Positions 43,216-58,651 are shown, counted from the stretch's first letter. The stretch is 64,000 nucleotides of DNA from Chrysomallon squamiferum (GCA_012295275.1 CM022679.1:14975842-15039841), one strand, 5' to 3'. Notes: generated by a model not told the origin, from the letters alone. Program-made: numbers and translations.

Positions 43216-43221
43216 TTTATT
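43216..43221 (-). terminator. Candidate polyadenylation signal for the FAM104-like gene
   Basis: AATAAA on the minus strand, about 1.26 kb past the stop at 44483. It would imply a long 3' UTR (43216-44482), a stretch free of long microsatellites. Other AATAAA hexamers lie in between. Confidence 0.25.
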
Positions 43222-44482
43222 TTGAACAACCACACATACAAACATCTTTACATTTTTATATTTACTTACCACTACATGATAATAATTTTTTTAAATATAA
43301 ATCTTTTTACAGTACACTGCTTTTCACTCATTCTGTAAAGAGATAAATCACATCACAATACAAATAGTCCAATAGATATACATTCTTTCCCTGATAATAT
43401 ATGCACTGCTCCTTGAGTAGGCAATAAAAAGTAAACCTGTCTTAAGCCAAATCCAATAAAATTTTAAAAAGGTTCATAATTAATAATAATTCAATAAAAC
43501 TTGACAGACCACTGTTAGTTACATAAATGAAACATTTCACAAGGCATAATTAATATCATTTATAAATGAGAAGTCCTTAGTAAATATGTAATAATCGTAC
43601 AGATACATTGATAAACATACATGCACAAATGCACATGAATTCACATGCATAAATGCCAAAAATAAAACCTTAGAAACATTTGATAAAGTTAACTAGAAAT
43701 ATTACACATAAATAAAAGTTTATTTTCATTTTCCATACACATTTGTACAAATAATAAATACCAGTATTTAAATAATAAACAAACAGGCAATGTTTGTTTA
43801 ATTTTTTTCACATATATACATACCTACACATTCAAACATTCCTGTAATGTTCACATTATTTTAGATGCAGAACATATTAATTTACTTGTGTATTTTTTTT
43901 ATTATATAAACGTTCATACTGCAAAATAAATCATTTACAAATATTGGAAAATTAATTGTAAAAAAGTTTGATTATCACTTTGAAAATTAATACATACACA
44001 TACAAGTATTTAAATAATTCAAAGTAATTACATACATTTTTATCCACATATCTTAAACTAATACAGAAATAAATACAGAAATTCACTTAAAACAGTTTCT
44101 CAATCTAATATCACTGCATAGCTTTCTCAAATCTGTAATATCACCATTTATCACATAAACACATATCCTGTTAATTAATCATTCCAATTAATCTGAAGCA
44201 ATGATGTCTGCCTCAGTATAAAATATCCATGAACATAATTCAAGGAAATAAACAAATTTATGATTGTTGGTGAAAATATTGCTCTACTAGTTTTGGAAGA
44301 AAAATTTCTTCATTATAATCCAAGATTTGCAGCTTTTGTGATTCTTCCAGAAGAAAATAGGAGATACTTGTATGTTGTTCCTCTTGCAGTACAAAACCCT
44401 TGATTCTCATAGATACGGACATACATAGCTTTTTTGAAACAGTAATCCATATAAAAAAAGTTATGTAAATGATTGGTAAGTG

Positions 44483-46488
44483 CTAGCTGTGAGGGAAAGA
44501 CTTTGTTCTAGTAGTCCTAGACAGGTGAGCATCAAAGAGAAGCTGATTAGAGTGGAAGTAGTATGGGTTTGCAGACTCGTCCAGTTCCGGGTCATAAACT
44601 GTGACCTCCTCCATACTGTCACCTGCCACCTGCATGTTTGGTCTACAGTCTGGGAGGCTGTTGTTGTTGTTCTCAACCCTGCTGTAGCTGGCTACACTTA
44701 TCTGCTGACCATTTACTTGACCAGGTTGACATGGTGTGCTGTTCACCGACCAGTGTATATCTCTTGTTTGATTACCATCTGTTTGAGAACTGCATTCTCC
44801 ACAGTGGCCCTGATAATAACAGAATTTTAATTTTATTCACTTATTAAATAGAAATAAATACCTCATAATTGAGATTTTAAATTAGAAACAAATTTTTGCC
44901 ATATTTGATCCTAAATCTAGATTTAAAAAAATATATATCAGTAATGCCAACATATTAAAATTTTCATTAAACGACTGTCTTGTTTTAGCAAAACAGATGT
45001 CTGCATTAATACATAATTTTAATAAATTTAACAAACAACGATGGGTTTCTTATTTTAAATACACCATCAACAGATATTTTTTAACACTGACTGCAGGTTT
45101 ACCATACACTCATTCTTACTACAGTTGTGATGTTAAATGTTAAAACTGAGAAGGCTGAAATCATATTTAATACCTTATAATGTCTCAGAGGAGTCCACAA
45201 TTCCCAGTTCTTTGAACTGTTGAATTGTTATAATAACCAATTTACATATAGTTATTTTAAAGATATCAGTAGAAATCCAGTTCTGCTAAAATGTCTAAAT
45301 ATATATGTAGTTATATAAATGTTTGAGATTATATTCACACATAACATCAGTGCCACTTATTTCTCCAATCTCCTTACAGAAACTAATTTGTAATTCAAAG
45401 ATTAAGACTTACTTGCTTAGATGCATCATCTTCTAAATTTTGTCTTGTGGGTCTGAAAATATTTAACCAGTTATTCAGTAAAATTGTTTTAGTATTTAAT
45501 AATAACATAATTATTTATTTAAATATTAATTATAAAACAAAAGGTAGATATATATTATAGATTAAATGCAGAAAATCCATTTCAAATAATTTAAATGTTT
45601 TACTGTTTTAATGTTTAAATTTGTTATTATGTCTTAATTTTATGTAAGAAAAAAAACCTTTTTAGTGCTCTGTTAAATAAATATTGTCCCAAACATAATT
45701 TTATTTTTATAGAAATAAGCTAGATTACATTTTGTAACTGTAAGTACATGTTCACAACATGAAAAATTGTTCAACTGTTAACTGCAAAGTTGTACATGAT
45801 CCTACAGATAACAAAATTTGTAATAGTATTAATACTTTATATGTAATCTGTTAATCCTCTTTGATATGGGCAGACAATCATCACAGTCTTCTTCAAGATC
45901 ACTTCGGGATCTCTTCTGCCCCATTCTAAAATAAAAAATATTAAAAAATGTATTTGAATAAAAATAATAATAAAGTAAGTAATATTTGTTTCCAAACAGT
46001 ATATGAATTTATTAATAATAATAATAGTAATAAGTATTAACTTTTTTTGTTTAAATATTACCATTTAAATACATATTTTAAACTATAGCTTCAGTGTGGT
46101 CAAGTGCAATAACTGAATAAGCTTTAAAAAGATATTTGTATTTTACTTTTGTGATTTATTTATTTTCGCTTTGAAAATTAAAGTGAACGCCATTTTCGAT
46201 TGAACTGTTAGACATGCATAAGGAATTTTGCAGTCAGCCTTAAAGAGGGTAAAAATTCAAATGTTATTGCCAGCATTTAATCATAAATTATTTTCCGCAT
46301 ACTTTCACTATTTCTGCTTACTGAAGTCAGACTCAAAGTCTGATTCTAAATGATAAACGCATTATCAAATCGTCTATGAATATTTATTGTAATTTGCAAA
46401 CAATTTGCTCGATTATACTAAAACGAAAATAGAAATAAATATTCAACAAGGAATGAAATGTACTGAAGGCATACCCAACTGCAGCCAT
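44483..46488 (-). CDS. Small nuclear-type protein resembling FAM104/VCF p97 cofactors (4 exons)
   Basis: Exons in coding order: 46488-46475, 45925-45836, 45452-45413 and 44809-44483, with matching phases and GT-AG introns. They give 156 residues. The N-terminus starts MAAVGMGQKRSRSDLEED and continues to SKRINRLHIK, a basic, nuclear-localisation-like segment around an acidic patch. The middle is low-complexity, rich in Asn and Gln. The C-terminus has NPYYFHSNQLLFDAHLSR. A KR-rich head plus a short C-terminal helix with an AH-S-like pattern recalls FAM104A/B (VCF1/2), which bind p97/VCP. That assignment rests on remembered family features and is tentative. The gene structure itself is well supported by phase and splice sites. 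The 14-nt first coding exon is unusually short. Confidence 0.6.
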
Positions 46489-48557
46489 TTTCAAATTCAC
46501 TTTTCAATAGTTCACTCGCATTACAAGGCATATTTTCGTCTGTGGATAGGGAGAAATCGTTCAATATAGACAATTTCAGGGAAGACAATTCTAATTTTGT
46601 TGTGGGGGAAGTAACTCCAAAGCAAGTAATTTGCTGTTATAAACTAAAGCGGGGTATAATTATTATTATGATAAACAGAAAAGTACTAAATTTTATTATT
46701 ATTATTATTAAAAACTCTTTCATTCATAATTTTTGTGGGTTCTTTTTTTTTTTTTTTTTTTTTTGGTTTTGTTTCATGAAGAATATAAACATATTGACAA
46801 AGTGCTAAAATGCGGAATGATAAAACAATTACTAGTGAGCTTCCTTCAGTAACAGTTTAAAAACAGATGCAGTTTAGCTAATACCGAACTTATAGTACAA
46901 ATATTATATTCTGCATATTCATTTTTAAATATCATTTTATTAAACTTCTCACTTTAAGTTTTATTTATCCATTCTTATAAACAGGGCAGCTTTTTCAACT
47001 TTAAATATCAGATGTAGTAAGTCCCAAAAATAAATAAATAAATAAATAAATAAAATAAAGATAAAATCCACATATGAACGTAATCAAATTGTTTTAAACA
47101 ATTGATTTAATTGTTTTATATTCAATTAAACATTTGAAATAAACAAAACTTTCTTCGGTTATCGTGACAGAAAATAATCCAAAAATTAATTCTGCATAGC
47201 GGAGATGGTAATTATTATCTATCTATGCTTTTTAATAGGAATATTACTAGCTGTTTCACAGAAAAATAAGTTAATACCAGCACAAAAAATCTACGGTACA
47301 GTTAATTAAAATGAAAACGGTAAATGTTTTACCGGTACAACCAAAAAATAACAGCCTGTACTTACCATAAAGTTCCAACATCCCCAACATCCTTGACTCG
47401 TTGGTTAAATAATTAAACCAAAGTCAGATAATTTTTTTTTTTTCGAGAATTCAAGTCGTGCTCACGGAATAAAAGTTAGTTTCGAACAGACAATTTCTAA
47501 ATTTTGTAGATGATGATGATGATGATTAACAATTCTTTTGCGATTACCAGATCAGCATTTTTTTGTATTTATTTTTTTGTATTTATTTATTTTATAATAT
47601 GTGTGCATCCATTCTTTGTTTATTGGTATGTTAATATTGTGCCTGTCAATTCTGTCGGTCTCTTTAATAAAATAAATAAATACATAATAAATAAAGGATT
47701 TGAATTGTATACAAACCTTACTGCTTTCGTAATAAATTTCTGATTAAATACTTCTAACTTGGGCTGCTTTATTTGGGCTGTTGTTTTATAAACGAACACA
47801 AAAGGTAGCTGATACCAGTATGATATGCCTCAGGTTTCGTGATTTTGTTAGGGCTTTTATATCATCATATTCTAATTTTAAAAAACTTTGACATATATGT
47901 TCATTTAATACAGCACATGAACACCCATAGACATTCATGAACGATATATATATATATGTGAATGTAATTGTCTCCGTACTTACCTATTTCTCTGTATAAG
48001 TGTATGCTAGTTTTGATCTCCATGTTTTTCCGCGTGCGGCGGTATAGATAATGAACAATGCGTATCAATTAAAAAGTCACATATTTTTGTTTTGCAACTT
48101 TTTTCTCTCAGTTTCATCACTGTGATATAATAAAAGTCAAGGAACGGAATCAGTTATGGAATGCTCAACTTATTGACCTAGAGGAAACGATTCAGTCGCC
48201 GAAAAATACCGAAACACACATTTATCTAGCAGACGATTACTGTTTTTATTTTTACTTTTTTTAATTCTTATTTCTTCTTCTTCTTCTTAATGATATTATT
48301 ATTATTATTGATTTTTTAAAAATTATTTTGTTTTTCCTGTAGACAATAATCCAGTCTTTGCATGTTTCAACATTGTTAGTTGAAATCATATTAAAGGTTA
48401 ACATGATACTTATGTTTTAATAAGATCGACCTAGCATTTTCTCGGGATTGCTGTGTCCAGCTCCAAAAGCTATCGAAGATAATATATATTTTTCTCTCCT
48501 TTATGGTCGAAACTGTTTACTTCCATTTTCTGAGATCACACTAAACACACACACACA

Positions 48558-48590
<33 letters not shown>

Positions 48591-49784
48591 TTACGTGAAA
48601 CACTAATAAACACATGTTGTTAATAATATTTATTTCAGTTTGGGAAGTCAAATGGAATTATAACATTCGTTAGATATACACTTAAATCAAAACAAATAAA
48701 TAACCTTTGCATAATTCACTGAAAAGATACAAATATAATAAATATAATATTAATAATAATAATAATAATAATAATGATAATAATAATAATAATAATAATG
48801 GAGCAATCATTTTGAAAACTGTTGAAATATCATAAGAAGGTATTACAAATAATAATGGAATTATCTTCTTTAAATTTATAATAAAATATATGTGTAATTT
48901 GGATTACAAACATCCACTATTGTTAGTAATTTAGAAAAACATTATCGCAAATATAAAACCAGAAAACATTAAATGAGAAAAAAAAAGCTAGAAAAAAAAA
49001 AGATTATGTAATATTATGCATAAAAGTAACTGATGTAATAGTTACTTTTAAAAAATGTGCATTCATACGTTTGTTTATCAACAAAAATAAATAAAATAAT
49101 AACTAATAAATACTATTAAATATTTCCACACCATTTCACTGTGACAATAACACTAATATTCGATTAACAGCGCTTTTTAAAATTGCAAAGCTTAACACTC
49201 AACCAAAGAAAAAACACTAGAATAATATTAACACGTAACGTTAAAATCCTGTAATAAAATGACAAAGCAGGTCTGTGATTTCTGTAAAGATTATTGTAAT
49301 GGAAGACAATTCAAAATTGGTTACAAGTAACTGTTAAAACCCAGCGCTATCTTCTAGCCAAACTAAACCTAAGGATTCCGCTGAAGAAGTTTATTAAGGC
49401 ACAGATAAGAGATGAAGCATTCTGTGGACCGACCTTCAATAAACGGCTGAAAGGTCAAATATAACGGAATAAATGTTTAAACTTTTTTTTTATAATTATA
49501 ATTAGCCATATAGTTCTAAAGCAGCAGGAACTAAAAATGCTTTAAACATTTTGTTGTTGCTCCTTTCTTCTTTCTTTATTTGTTTAGCGCGCTAGTGATT
49601 GTAATATGTACACTATGTCATAAGGAGGCAATGACCCTTTCAAGCAGGAAAACCAGTTAAAACAACTCACAAAAGCAATCAAAGTTTCAGCATAACAGAA
49701 CACAATATTAGTAATAACCCTACCATAATGCCGAACCCTTAAGCTGCATTAAAACAGAGAAATGCTAATTTATTTTAAATAAAC
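46489..49784. other. Spacer between the FAM104-like gene and the methyltransferase gene
   Basis: Contents include poly-T (about 46745-46764), AAAT (47033-47055), AC (about 48545-48590) and AAT (about 48749-48801). The region around 47366-47420 carries a possible non-coding exon. The 3' UTR of the methyltransferase gene probably occupies part of 49500-49784. I recognise no other gene. Confidence 0.45.
47366..47405 (-). other. Possible non-coding first exon of the FAM104-like gene
   Basis: On the minus strand, ACTTTATG is followed by a perfect GTAAGT donor (47365-47360), about 0.9 kb upstream of the FAM104-like start codon. It could be an untranslated first exon. Right end and use are unknown. 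Confidence 0.2.
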
Positions 49785-50872
<1,088 letters not shown>

Positions 50873-51262
50873 CTGAAGGATGAAAACAAACAGAGTGAGT
50901 ACAGTCTTCAATGCCAAATTTGTAACGGAACAGCAAACCATTAAGCGAATTCTCATAAAGATAAAAGGAATTTATCATTAATTTAAATTGGATCAATTTT
51001 AATTTTATGAGACCAGAACAGTAACCTGTAAATGTTAAAATTCCCAATTCTCTACGATGAGCAACCTCAGTCTATGCTTGTAATGTATAATAAGTAATGC
51101 CACAACTCGGTTAAAACTGACTAACCATTTCCTATTGTTGTTGTTTTTGTTTTGTTTGTTTGTTTTTTGTCCCCCCCTCCTCCGCCATTAAATAAATACA
51201 AATACTGAAGCAATGAATACATGAAGAATGTGCTTTCCAAAGGTTCTCTTTTGATGATGATG

Positions 51263-51303
<41 letters not shown>

Positions 51304-51719
51304 GTTTTGTACTTTGATGTTTGAATGATGATTCCATTGCTTTCAATGAAAAATAATTCACAGAAAATAATGTAACGTTTAAAATATGACTGACGTTTAT
51401 TATTTTACATAACTCACGAGTCGCATGATGTAGCAATTTAAACATTTAAATTATGAAAGAAAAACATATTTTTTTGTTCTTTTTTCCCCTATCATTCATT
51501 TTCAAAAATAAATAAATAAGCAAATACTTGAGCAGTGAAATCTGAAATGAAACCACAAATTAGTAAAATATAACAGAACTGTTACCACCAGTGAATGTTA
51601 CTGAATTCGAAAGAAAAACAGACCGAATCTTTTTTTTTTATAAACAAACTATTTTCTTTCGTTCATTATTACTGTACTACTCCTACGAGTAATAATAATA
51701 ATAGTAATAGTAGTAGTAA

Positions 51720-51721
51720 TG

Positions 51722-51776
<55 letters not shown>
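51720..51776. repeat. (AAT)n microsatellite
   Basis: About 57 bp of AAT, flanked by AGT and AAC variants over 51690-51830. Confidence 0.92.
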
Positions 51777-51779
<3 letters not shown>

Positions 51780-51987
51780 TAACAGCAACAACAGTAACAA
51801 AACCAATAACAACAATAACAATAAGAACAACACTGCGGTTTTTCAGAGCATACGTAAACGATTAAAAAAAAAAAAAAAAAAACCCTAAAAATTAAAAAAT
51901 TAAAATCCCCAGATCTTTGTGTTTATATCTGAAACAAAAAATACACTAAATTAAAAAAAACAAATGAAGCAAATGGTTAAAACTCAC

Positions 51988-52150
51988 TTTTAAAAAGGTT
52001 GCTGAAGTCAGAAAAAACTGCAGAACTCGCATTTAATGTGCAGTATAACGTGTTCGATCTTAACAAAGTCCTTTAGCATGTGAGTCACTTTTTCTGACAA
52101 ATAAATCAATACGAACACGAATTGAGGTCGCGAGCGCTCGAGCTTCTATT
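51988..52150 (-). other. Possible 5' UTR exon and promoter of the methyltransferase gene
   Basis: On the minus strand a GTGAGT donor (51987-51982) ends a unique segment, while the coding exon at 50872 is immediately preceded by CAG and so looks like an internal exon. The segment around 52110-52200 is CpG-bearing (GGTCGCGAGCGCTCGAGC) and may be the promoter. The right end is arbitrary. Confidence 0.35.
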
Positions 52151-52245
52151 CGTCTGCTTTTCGGTGGAAGTGAACTTTTGGCCACCTTGCAACCAAAGTG
52201 ATTCCACAGAAGGATTAGTTAATGCTTCCTTGAACGACCTAACTT

Positions 52246-52247
52246 AA

Positions 52248-52307
<60 letters not shown>

Positions 52308-52390
52308 TATTATTATTATTATTAGTGGTAGTAGTAGTAGTAGTAGTAGCTGTAGTAGCAGCAGCAGCAGTAGTAGTAGTTTTGTTTTTT
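52246..52390. repeat. (AAT)n then (ATT/AGT/GCA)n trinucleotide cluster
   Basis: About 62 bp of AAT, a short ATT stretch and then AGT/GCA repeats to about 52380. The AAT and ATT halves form a large potential hairpin. Confidence 0.92.
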
Positions 52391-52492
52391 CAAAGTGGTG
52401 ATAAATGACAAAAATAAAGTAAGTAAATAAAAACAAATAAATAAAATACATTATTTTTCCAGATGAGAAAATAAATGTGTTGTATGTGTGTC

Positions 52493-52527
<35 letters not shown>

Positions 52528-55165
52528 TCGTAATTCCTATTATGTTAAAATTTGTATTTAAATAATCATTTTTATTATTTCATCTTATTTTATTTTATTG
52601 TTAATTAATTAAAATTTATTAAAAATATATATATATATATTTTTTTTGAATTTATTTATTTATTGTGTTTATGTTTTAACTACATATATTTTATCTTATC
52701 TTTATTTTATTTTCATTTAGTATCCTCCTCTTCCTACTCACCATTATAGTCATCATCATAATCATCATCATTATTACTATTATTATTATATCTTTTTCTT
52801 TGAAAAGCCTAACAGCCCTTCTTACTTATTTCATTTTATTCCTCGCAAAATTAAAAGGGTTTTGATTTAGCTGTTGTAAGAGTTTTAAAAAGTCTGAAAA
52901 GGTGTAGTTAAAATATTAAGGGCCCCAGTGGATCTAAAAAAACAACAACAATGTTTTGCAGATAGAAATTAACATACTCCACAAATGTAATAATATTTTA
53001 TGTTTCTAAAAATGATTATCGTAAATTAGTACGATTTCATTCGTATATATCATCATAAAATAACACTTATAGTCATTACTATTTATTTGTAACTTGCAAA
53101 TTTATCATAATTAGACGTGTTTGCGATAATGTCATTCATTTTATCAAAAGCAAAGTTCATAATCAACAATAAATTATGTAATAAAAAAAAGTTCGTAAAG
53201 GATATTAAATGTGTGCAAACCAACAAAACTGGTAATTAATTCAGTGATATTCAAACATCAATTAAATACCACATGTGCCCGAGAGAGAGAGAGAGAGTTT
53301 TATATGTGTACATTAATTAGTTAAACGAAATTAAAAAAATAAGAATATATAATAATTTTAAAAATAATAATATGAATTTATAATAATTTTAAAATCATCT
53401 GTCGGGGAAATTGCAAACATGTATTAAGTACAGAAGACCAGAGAAATATTGAAACTAGAGATTTTTTCAAATTAAAGTACATCTCGCAAAAACAAACACT
53501 CAAATTTTTTAAGTCAAGGGCATTTCATGAGTCGTATGTTTGGTTAGTTGATTTTGTCCTAATTTGATAGCCACGTATTTATCTCAAAGTACAACGATTG
53601 TTGAAAAAGATAATTTGAAGACGACAATACTTTAGACTGTTATTTGATATTATTAGTATTATTAAGCGAGTTGAGCATTTAGGTACTTGAGGACCACACA
53701 TTAAGTCAAATAATTCCTAACAAAAAAAAAAAAAAGTATATCATTTTTTTCATTTTTTTTCTTTGCTTGTTCACTTACTCGTTTCGTCTTTTTTGTTAAT
53801 ATGATATATTATTTATTGCTTTTGTTGACTTTAAATTCTAAGATTTTTTTATTTAAAAACAAAATAATAATAATAAAAATATATAAAATCAGTATAAAAG
53901 ACCTGACTTATCTCTTTTATCTGTTTCTTGCACCCACTTTTTTATTTCGTTTTCACCCCGACAATAATTTAACAATGTGTTAACGTGTAAATTACGTCAG
54001 AGAAATATGCGTTCTTTGTATACTAGCACACTGCTACTTAAAATGGTGAATGAAACAGACAGGACGAATGATTTACTGAACTGAGATAGTTTCTTCTATA
54101 ATTAAAGTGGGTAGTAAGAACTTCCTGCTTTTAATGGCCGATGAGCTGAATATTTAATACGTTTTTTTCGGTCCAGCTTAATCAAACTTAATCAAACTTT
54201 TCAAACTGGATTATTTTTGTGCAAATGCGTGCATATTAAACTAAAATTATAATTTGGTAAATGATTAATGTATTAACTTCTCTAATTGGCAATGTTCCTC
54301 GTGTCAGAACCCAAAAGAAAAAAAACATTCAGTTGTAATTTGTATTTTTTTCCGGTGACATAATTTGTGACGTTACGAATTATTGTTCCTGTTGGTCCGA
54401 CTACTGTTAGTTTTGTTTTCTTCTGAGTAGAATTTTCCAGAGAAAAACAGCGGAAAAAAAAAAAAAAAAAAAAAAGGTTTAAAAAACCGGCTTCATGCAT
54501 ATGTGTGAGAACGATTGATCGCGCGATTTCATATATTTTCATACATTTTCATACATTTTCACACATTTTTGGTTATTTGGTCCAGCATTTTCGAGTATCG
54601 CACCACGAGTTAAAAACAGTTTGAACAATTTCACTTAACAAAATGCAAATGAACATGAGGGCACCAACACACACACACACACACACACATCGATATCTCT
54701 CTGTCTGTGTCTCTCAATTCTACCTTCAGTACTGAGCACCAATAAGGAATGCTAGGAAGCAAGGTTGTTTTGATAAAGAAAAAACAACGAAGTGACTGTA
54801 ATAACTGGTGTCCAAGTGTTCAGTTGGCGGGCCGGGCTGAAAATATTGAACACTGGTTTTTAGACTGCCCTATCTGGTGTCTTCCCATCTGCTAGAATTC
54901 CCAGTTCGTATAATTCCCATTTCGTAGAAAAAACTCGTCTACCGCAATACCTGATTACTTCTGGATATAATGAACTTGGCCTGTATATACATCTGGTTTC
55001 TTTCTAACATTCAGAAGCGAGCGCATTGTTCCTAAATCAGTTATGTAACAGCAACATCACTACTCATTTTTTACTTTTTCATTATTATCATCATCACCTA
55101 CCTCCTCCTCATTATCATCATCATAATCATATTTGCATACTTTATGCGATAAGCGATATCCATAC

Positions 55166-55838
55166 TACAACAATACCTCAGATTAAAAATGTAATTGGTT
55201 CCAAATTTCCGATAGTTAAGTGAGGTATCGTTAAGCGGGAGACTAATTTACACAGAATTAAGGTTAAAAGCAGTGGTTACTTTCTCGCTGATGAAATTTG
55301 ACATAAAAAAAGAGGTGAAATAAGGAGAAATAAAACGGCAGTTGAGACATAAATGATTTAATAGATTATAGATATTAAGTAAACAGTAAATCATTACAAA
55401 TCAAGTTTATACAAATACATTAAGAAATAATTATATGCCGCTCATTGTGGGTTCGTTTTTGTGGGTTTTGGTTTCATTTAAGATAATGTATTTTGTTTCT
55501 AAAGTTATTGTCTTCTGTTTCTTTTTATCATCAGCATTTGCCAGTATACTGTTATTCGTTTTGAGATATTGGAACGGTAAATTACAAAAGAGTTTAAGTC
55601 TAAATCGAAGCAGAAGAGAAAAGAGAATCAGAATATCATATGTGACGTGTCAACAGATCAACACAGCTGGCAGAAGCTCGTGAATGAACGAAAAACGAAT
55701 GAAAACGGACTTAAAAGCATGCATTGCATACATTTGTATCATTTATTTCGAACAATTAAAGATTAAATTTCTATTTATATAATTTGTAAAGAAAAAAAAT
55801 CGTTAAAGCGGGATATCGTTAAGCGAGATATTACTGTA
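55166..55838. mobile_element. Possible non-autonomous pogo/Tc1-like element remnant
   Basis: The left end TACAACAATACCTCAGATT and the reverse complement of the right end, TACAGTAATATCTCGCTTAA, resemble each other and share a TA terminus. A GTTAAG..TATCGTTAAGCG block occurs near both ends (about 55213-55240 and 55803-55827). The interior, about 670 bp overall, has no transposase frame I recognise. Assignment rests on this partial terminal similarity. Confidence 0.4.
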
Positions 55839-57589
55839 TTTATACAATAATAATCGCTTTCCAAATAATCTAGAACAGTTCATTATAATGACTGAGGTAA
55901 AAACATGTATGTCAATAAGACCACTGAACCACATTTAGCCTTTCGACGAACTGGGAATTCTACCAGATGGGAGTAAGCCCCCTATCTGATTCCCTTCTTT
56001 AAGCATGTATCTAACTTATTAACATTTCTCTTTAAAAACAAAGGTTTTAGCTCTGAAAAATTAAGAATGTGGACATTACTTTGTTACAACAGAAATGATT
56101 CACATGCCAGACGTCTTCAGTTATTTATTTATTTATTTATTTTTCAGCTGTAAGATTGACCATTTAGAAATGTAGAAATATTTGTCTTGTAAGACTGTTA
56201 TTTTGACAGAATATTTGATAAATACTCTTTACATTCACATGACTTCGACAAATAAAGAAAATGTATTCATTAAGGATTGTCTAAAATAACTATGTAACAA
56301 TTTCTGAAACCAAAGACATAGTTATTGGTTGGCAGTTATACTTTTACTGTGCGAGTTTTTCTATTTGTTTTTATTTAATATATTGTAACAATTGTAATTT
56401 AATAATTAAATATACTTAGTTAATTTTATTTAATTGTAAGTTCAATTTTATATAAATGTATGATTTTTATGAATAAATAGCAAAAAAACAAAAAAACAAA
56501 CAAAAAAAAAAAAAAAACAAAAAAACAACAATTTTAGTTACTTTTAAAGTAATGTTTTTATTTTGTTCTACAGTAACAAATTTACCAACGAAATACACTT
56601 CTTAAGTAATTGATAAGTTAATAATCATGCTTCACTGACACGTGACACAATGTTTCCATGCCTAATTGTTGTAATTATTTCTCGTGGTATCTGATTTCAA
56701 CATCTATCGACACCGAACATGTTTTGAATGTTGCGTTTATACTGAGCAGGACCTATGCTATGTGACTTTGTAGATAACCTCTTGCTAATTGAATAAATAC
56801 TGAATAATGAATGAACTTGGCAACGCCTTTAATATGTAAAAAACATAATAATCGACAGCAAAATAGTCTGAGATTTTACGACAGGCCCCTTGTTCAGCTT
56901 GTGTTTAAGTCCGGTCCTTAGTGTAAATATTTTTTCATCCAATTTAAAGTCCTAAATTGTATGTGTAATTATTGTTTTATCTACTTTTAAAATAAACCTG
57001 AACTTCCCCTCCCTATTTTTGTTAAGTCTGAAGAATATCTTGACTTAAAATAAAAATTAAAAAAATTAAATTAAATTTAAAAAATGTATTCATCAATAAA
57101 AAAAATATATATATATATTAAAATTAGAAAGTAAATAATAACAATAACAACAGTGATGATGATGATAATAACAAAAACAATGATAATACCAGTAATGGAA
57201 TTAATAACAACAACTATACCACTGCTAATATGACAGCTACTACAACTGCTGCTGCCACTACAACTACTACCACAATTCAGACTGCTACATAACAGTAGTT
57301 GCAATAGTAGTCGTCGCAGCAATAGTAAAAATACTGCGAGAATGATTATAAAATGTAACTTGTTAAAGAAATATTTCTTTCATATCGTCGCTTCCATAGC
57401 CGTACCGCGCTTACTAAGAATTAATGTCAAAGGTCTGACATATTTTGGCTACATTTTACAGGCTATATCTGTGGGTTTTTCTTCCCCCCTGCACAATAAT
57501 ATTTTCAGAGTGAATGAAAAATATCTGGGGAAAAAAAATAACGTTTACATACCTTACATTATTGGTGAATCGCGTTGATTGTGTGTTAC

Positions 57590-57850
57590 TTAATCGTAAG
57601 CAAGTCGAAGAACGATGTTCCTCAGTCGACTTCCGCCATGTTGTTTGTCAGCAGGCGGGAGGCGGGTTGCTCTCTGCTGCTCCTGTCTGAGCGTCATGAT
57701 GCGAACTGTTGAAATTTCCCATTATCGTCATTTAGTTCGTTCTCGCTTGCATCTGCATTATTCCAAGCACGATGACGAACGATAATTATAGCCTGAGAAA
57801 ACTGCGGATGACGCTGTCAGATGATCGTATTAAATATAACTTAAAAATAC
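57590..57850. promoter_or_regulatory. CpG-bearing unique island (candidate promoter or enhancer)
   Basis: About 260 bp, GC-rich compared with its flanks. It contains CCGCCATGTTG (57635-57645), which reads CAACATGGCGG on the minus strand, a YY1-like or start-context motif. It also has ATTATCGT...ACGATAAT inverted sites (about 57723 and 57778). No gene attached to it could be followed. Confidence 0.3.
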
Positions 57851-57883
57851 AGCGGCAATGAAATGAATCTTTAACGACATTTT

Positions 57884-57922
<39 letters not shown>

Positions 57923-58379
57923 TACAGCACACATAAACAAACACAATCATACATACATATATACATACACATACATGCATGCACACATAGATTTAAAAAC
58001 GGACATACAACTTTATAAAAGGCGTTTATAATTACAAAACATATTTGAACAGTAATATAACACTTCCTCCATGGCGGAAAGTGGGTTTCAAGGGTCATTT
58101 ACGTGTTCACTCTTCTCTTTAAAACATTATTTCTTCCTGAAGGAGTAAGAATATTACAAATGATACATCTAAATAAAATATCCTTTCAAAGACGTACAAG
58201 TTACTTACACTCGTTAAAATTAATTTTCAGAGATGTTATTTAGTTAAAATGCATGGGCACGAAAAGCTACTTAAGTACATACTCACAGTATGGCATAATA
58301 ACTCACATACATACAAACACACACACAACACACATTGTTTATCTATGTGTAAGCATAAATACATACAGTTATACATAAT

Positions 58380-58435
<56 letters not shown>

Positions 58436-58651
58436 CATAAATACATCAATATATCCATCCTTCCATACATGTGCACATACATACACACACACTCAAACAC
58501 ACACACATACTATGACTATAATTTATTTCGTTTTTACTCCATCCGCAAACTGTGAACTAATATTATTATCAAAACTAACATATAATTATAACTCGAAAAA
58601 ACCCATACATCTCCACGTTCATGCTATTTCCAAACTAGGTGGGTCCTGAAA

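Noticed and set aside
54282-54542. 86-codon minus-strand frame
   Set aside because: It is interrupted by poly-A-derived Phe runs and has no recognisable domain.
55435-55683. 82-codon plus-strand frame with hydrophobic N-terminus
   Set aside because: It lies inside the suspected transposon remnant and matches no transposase or other family I know.
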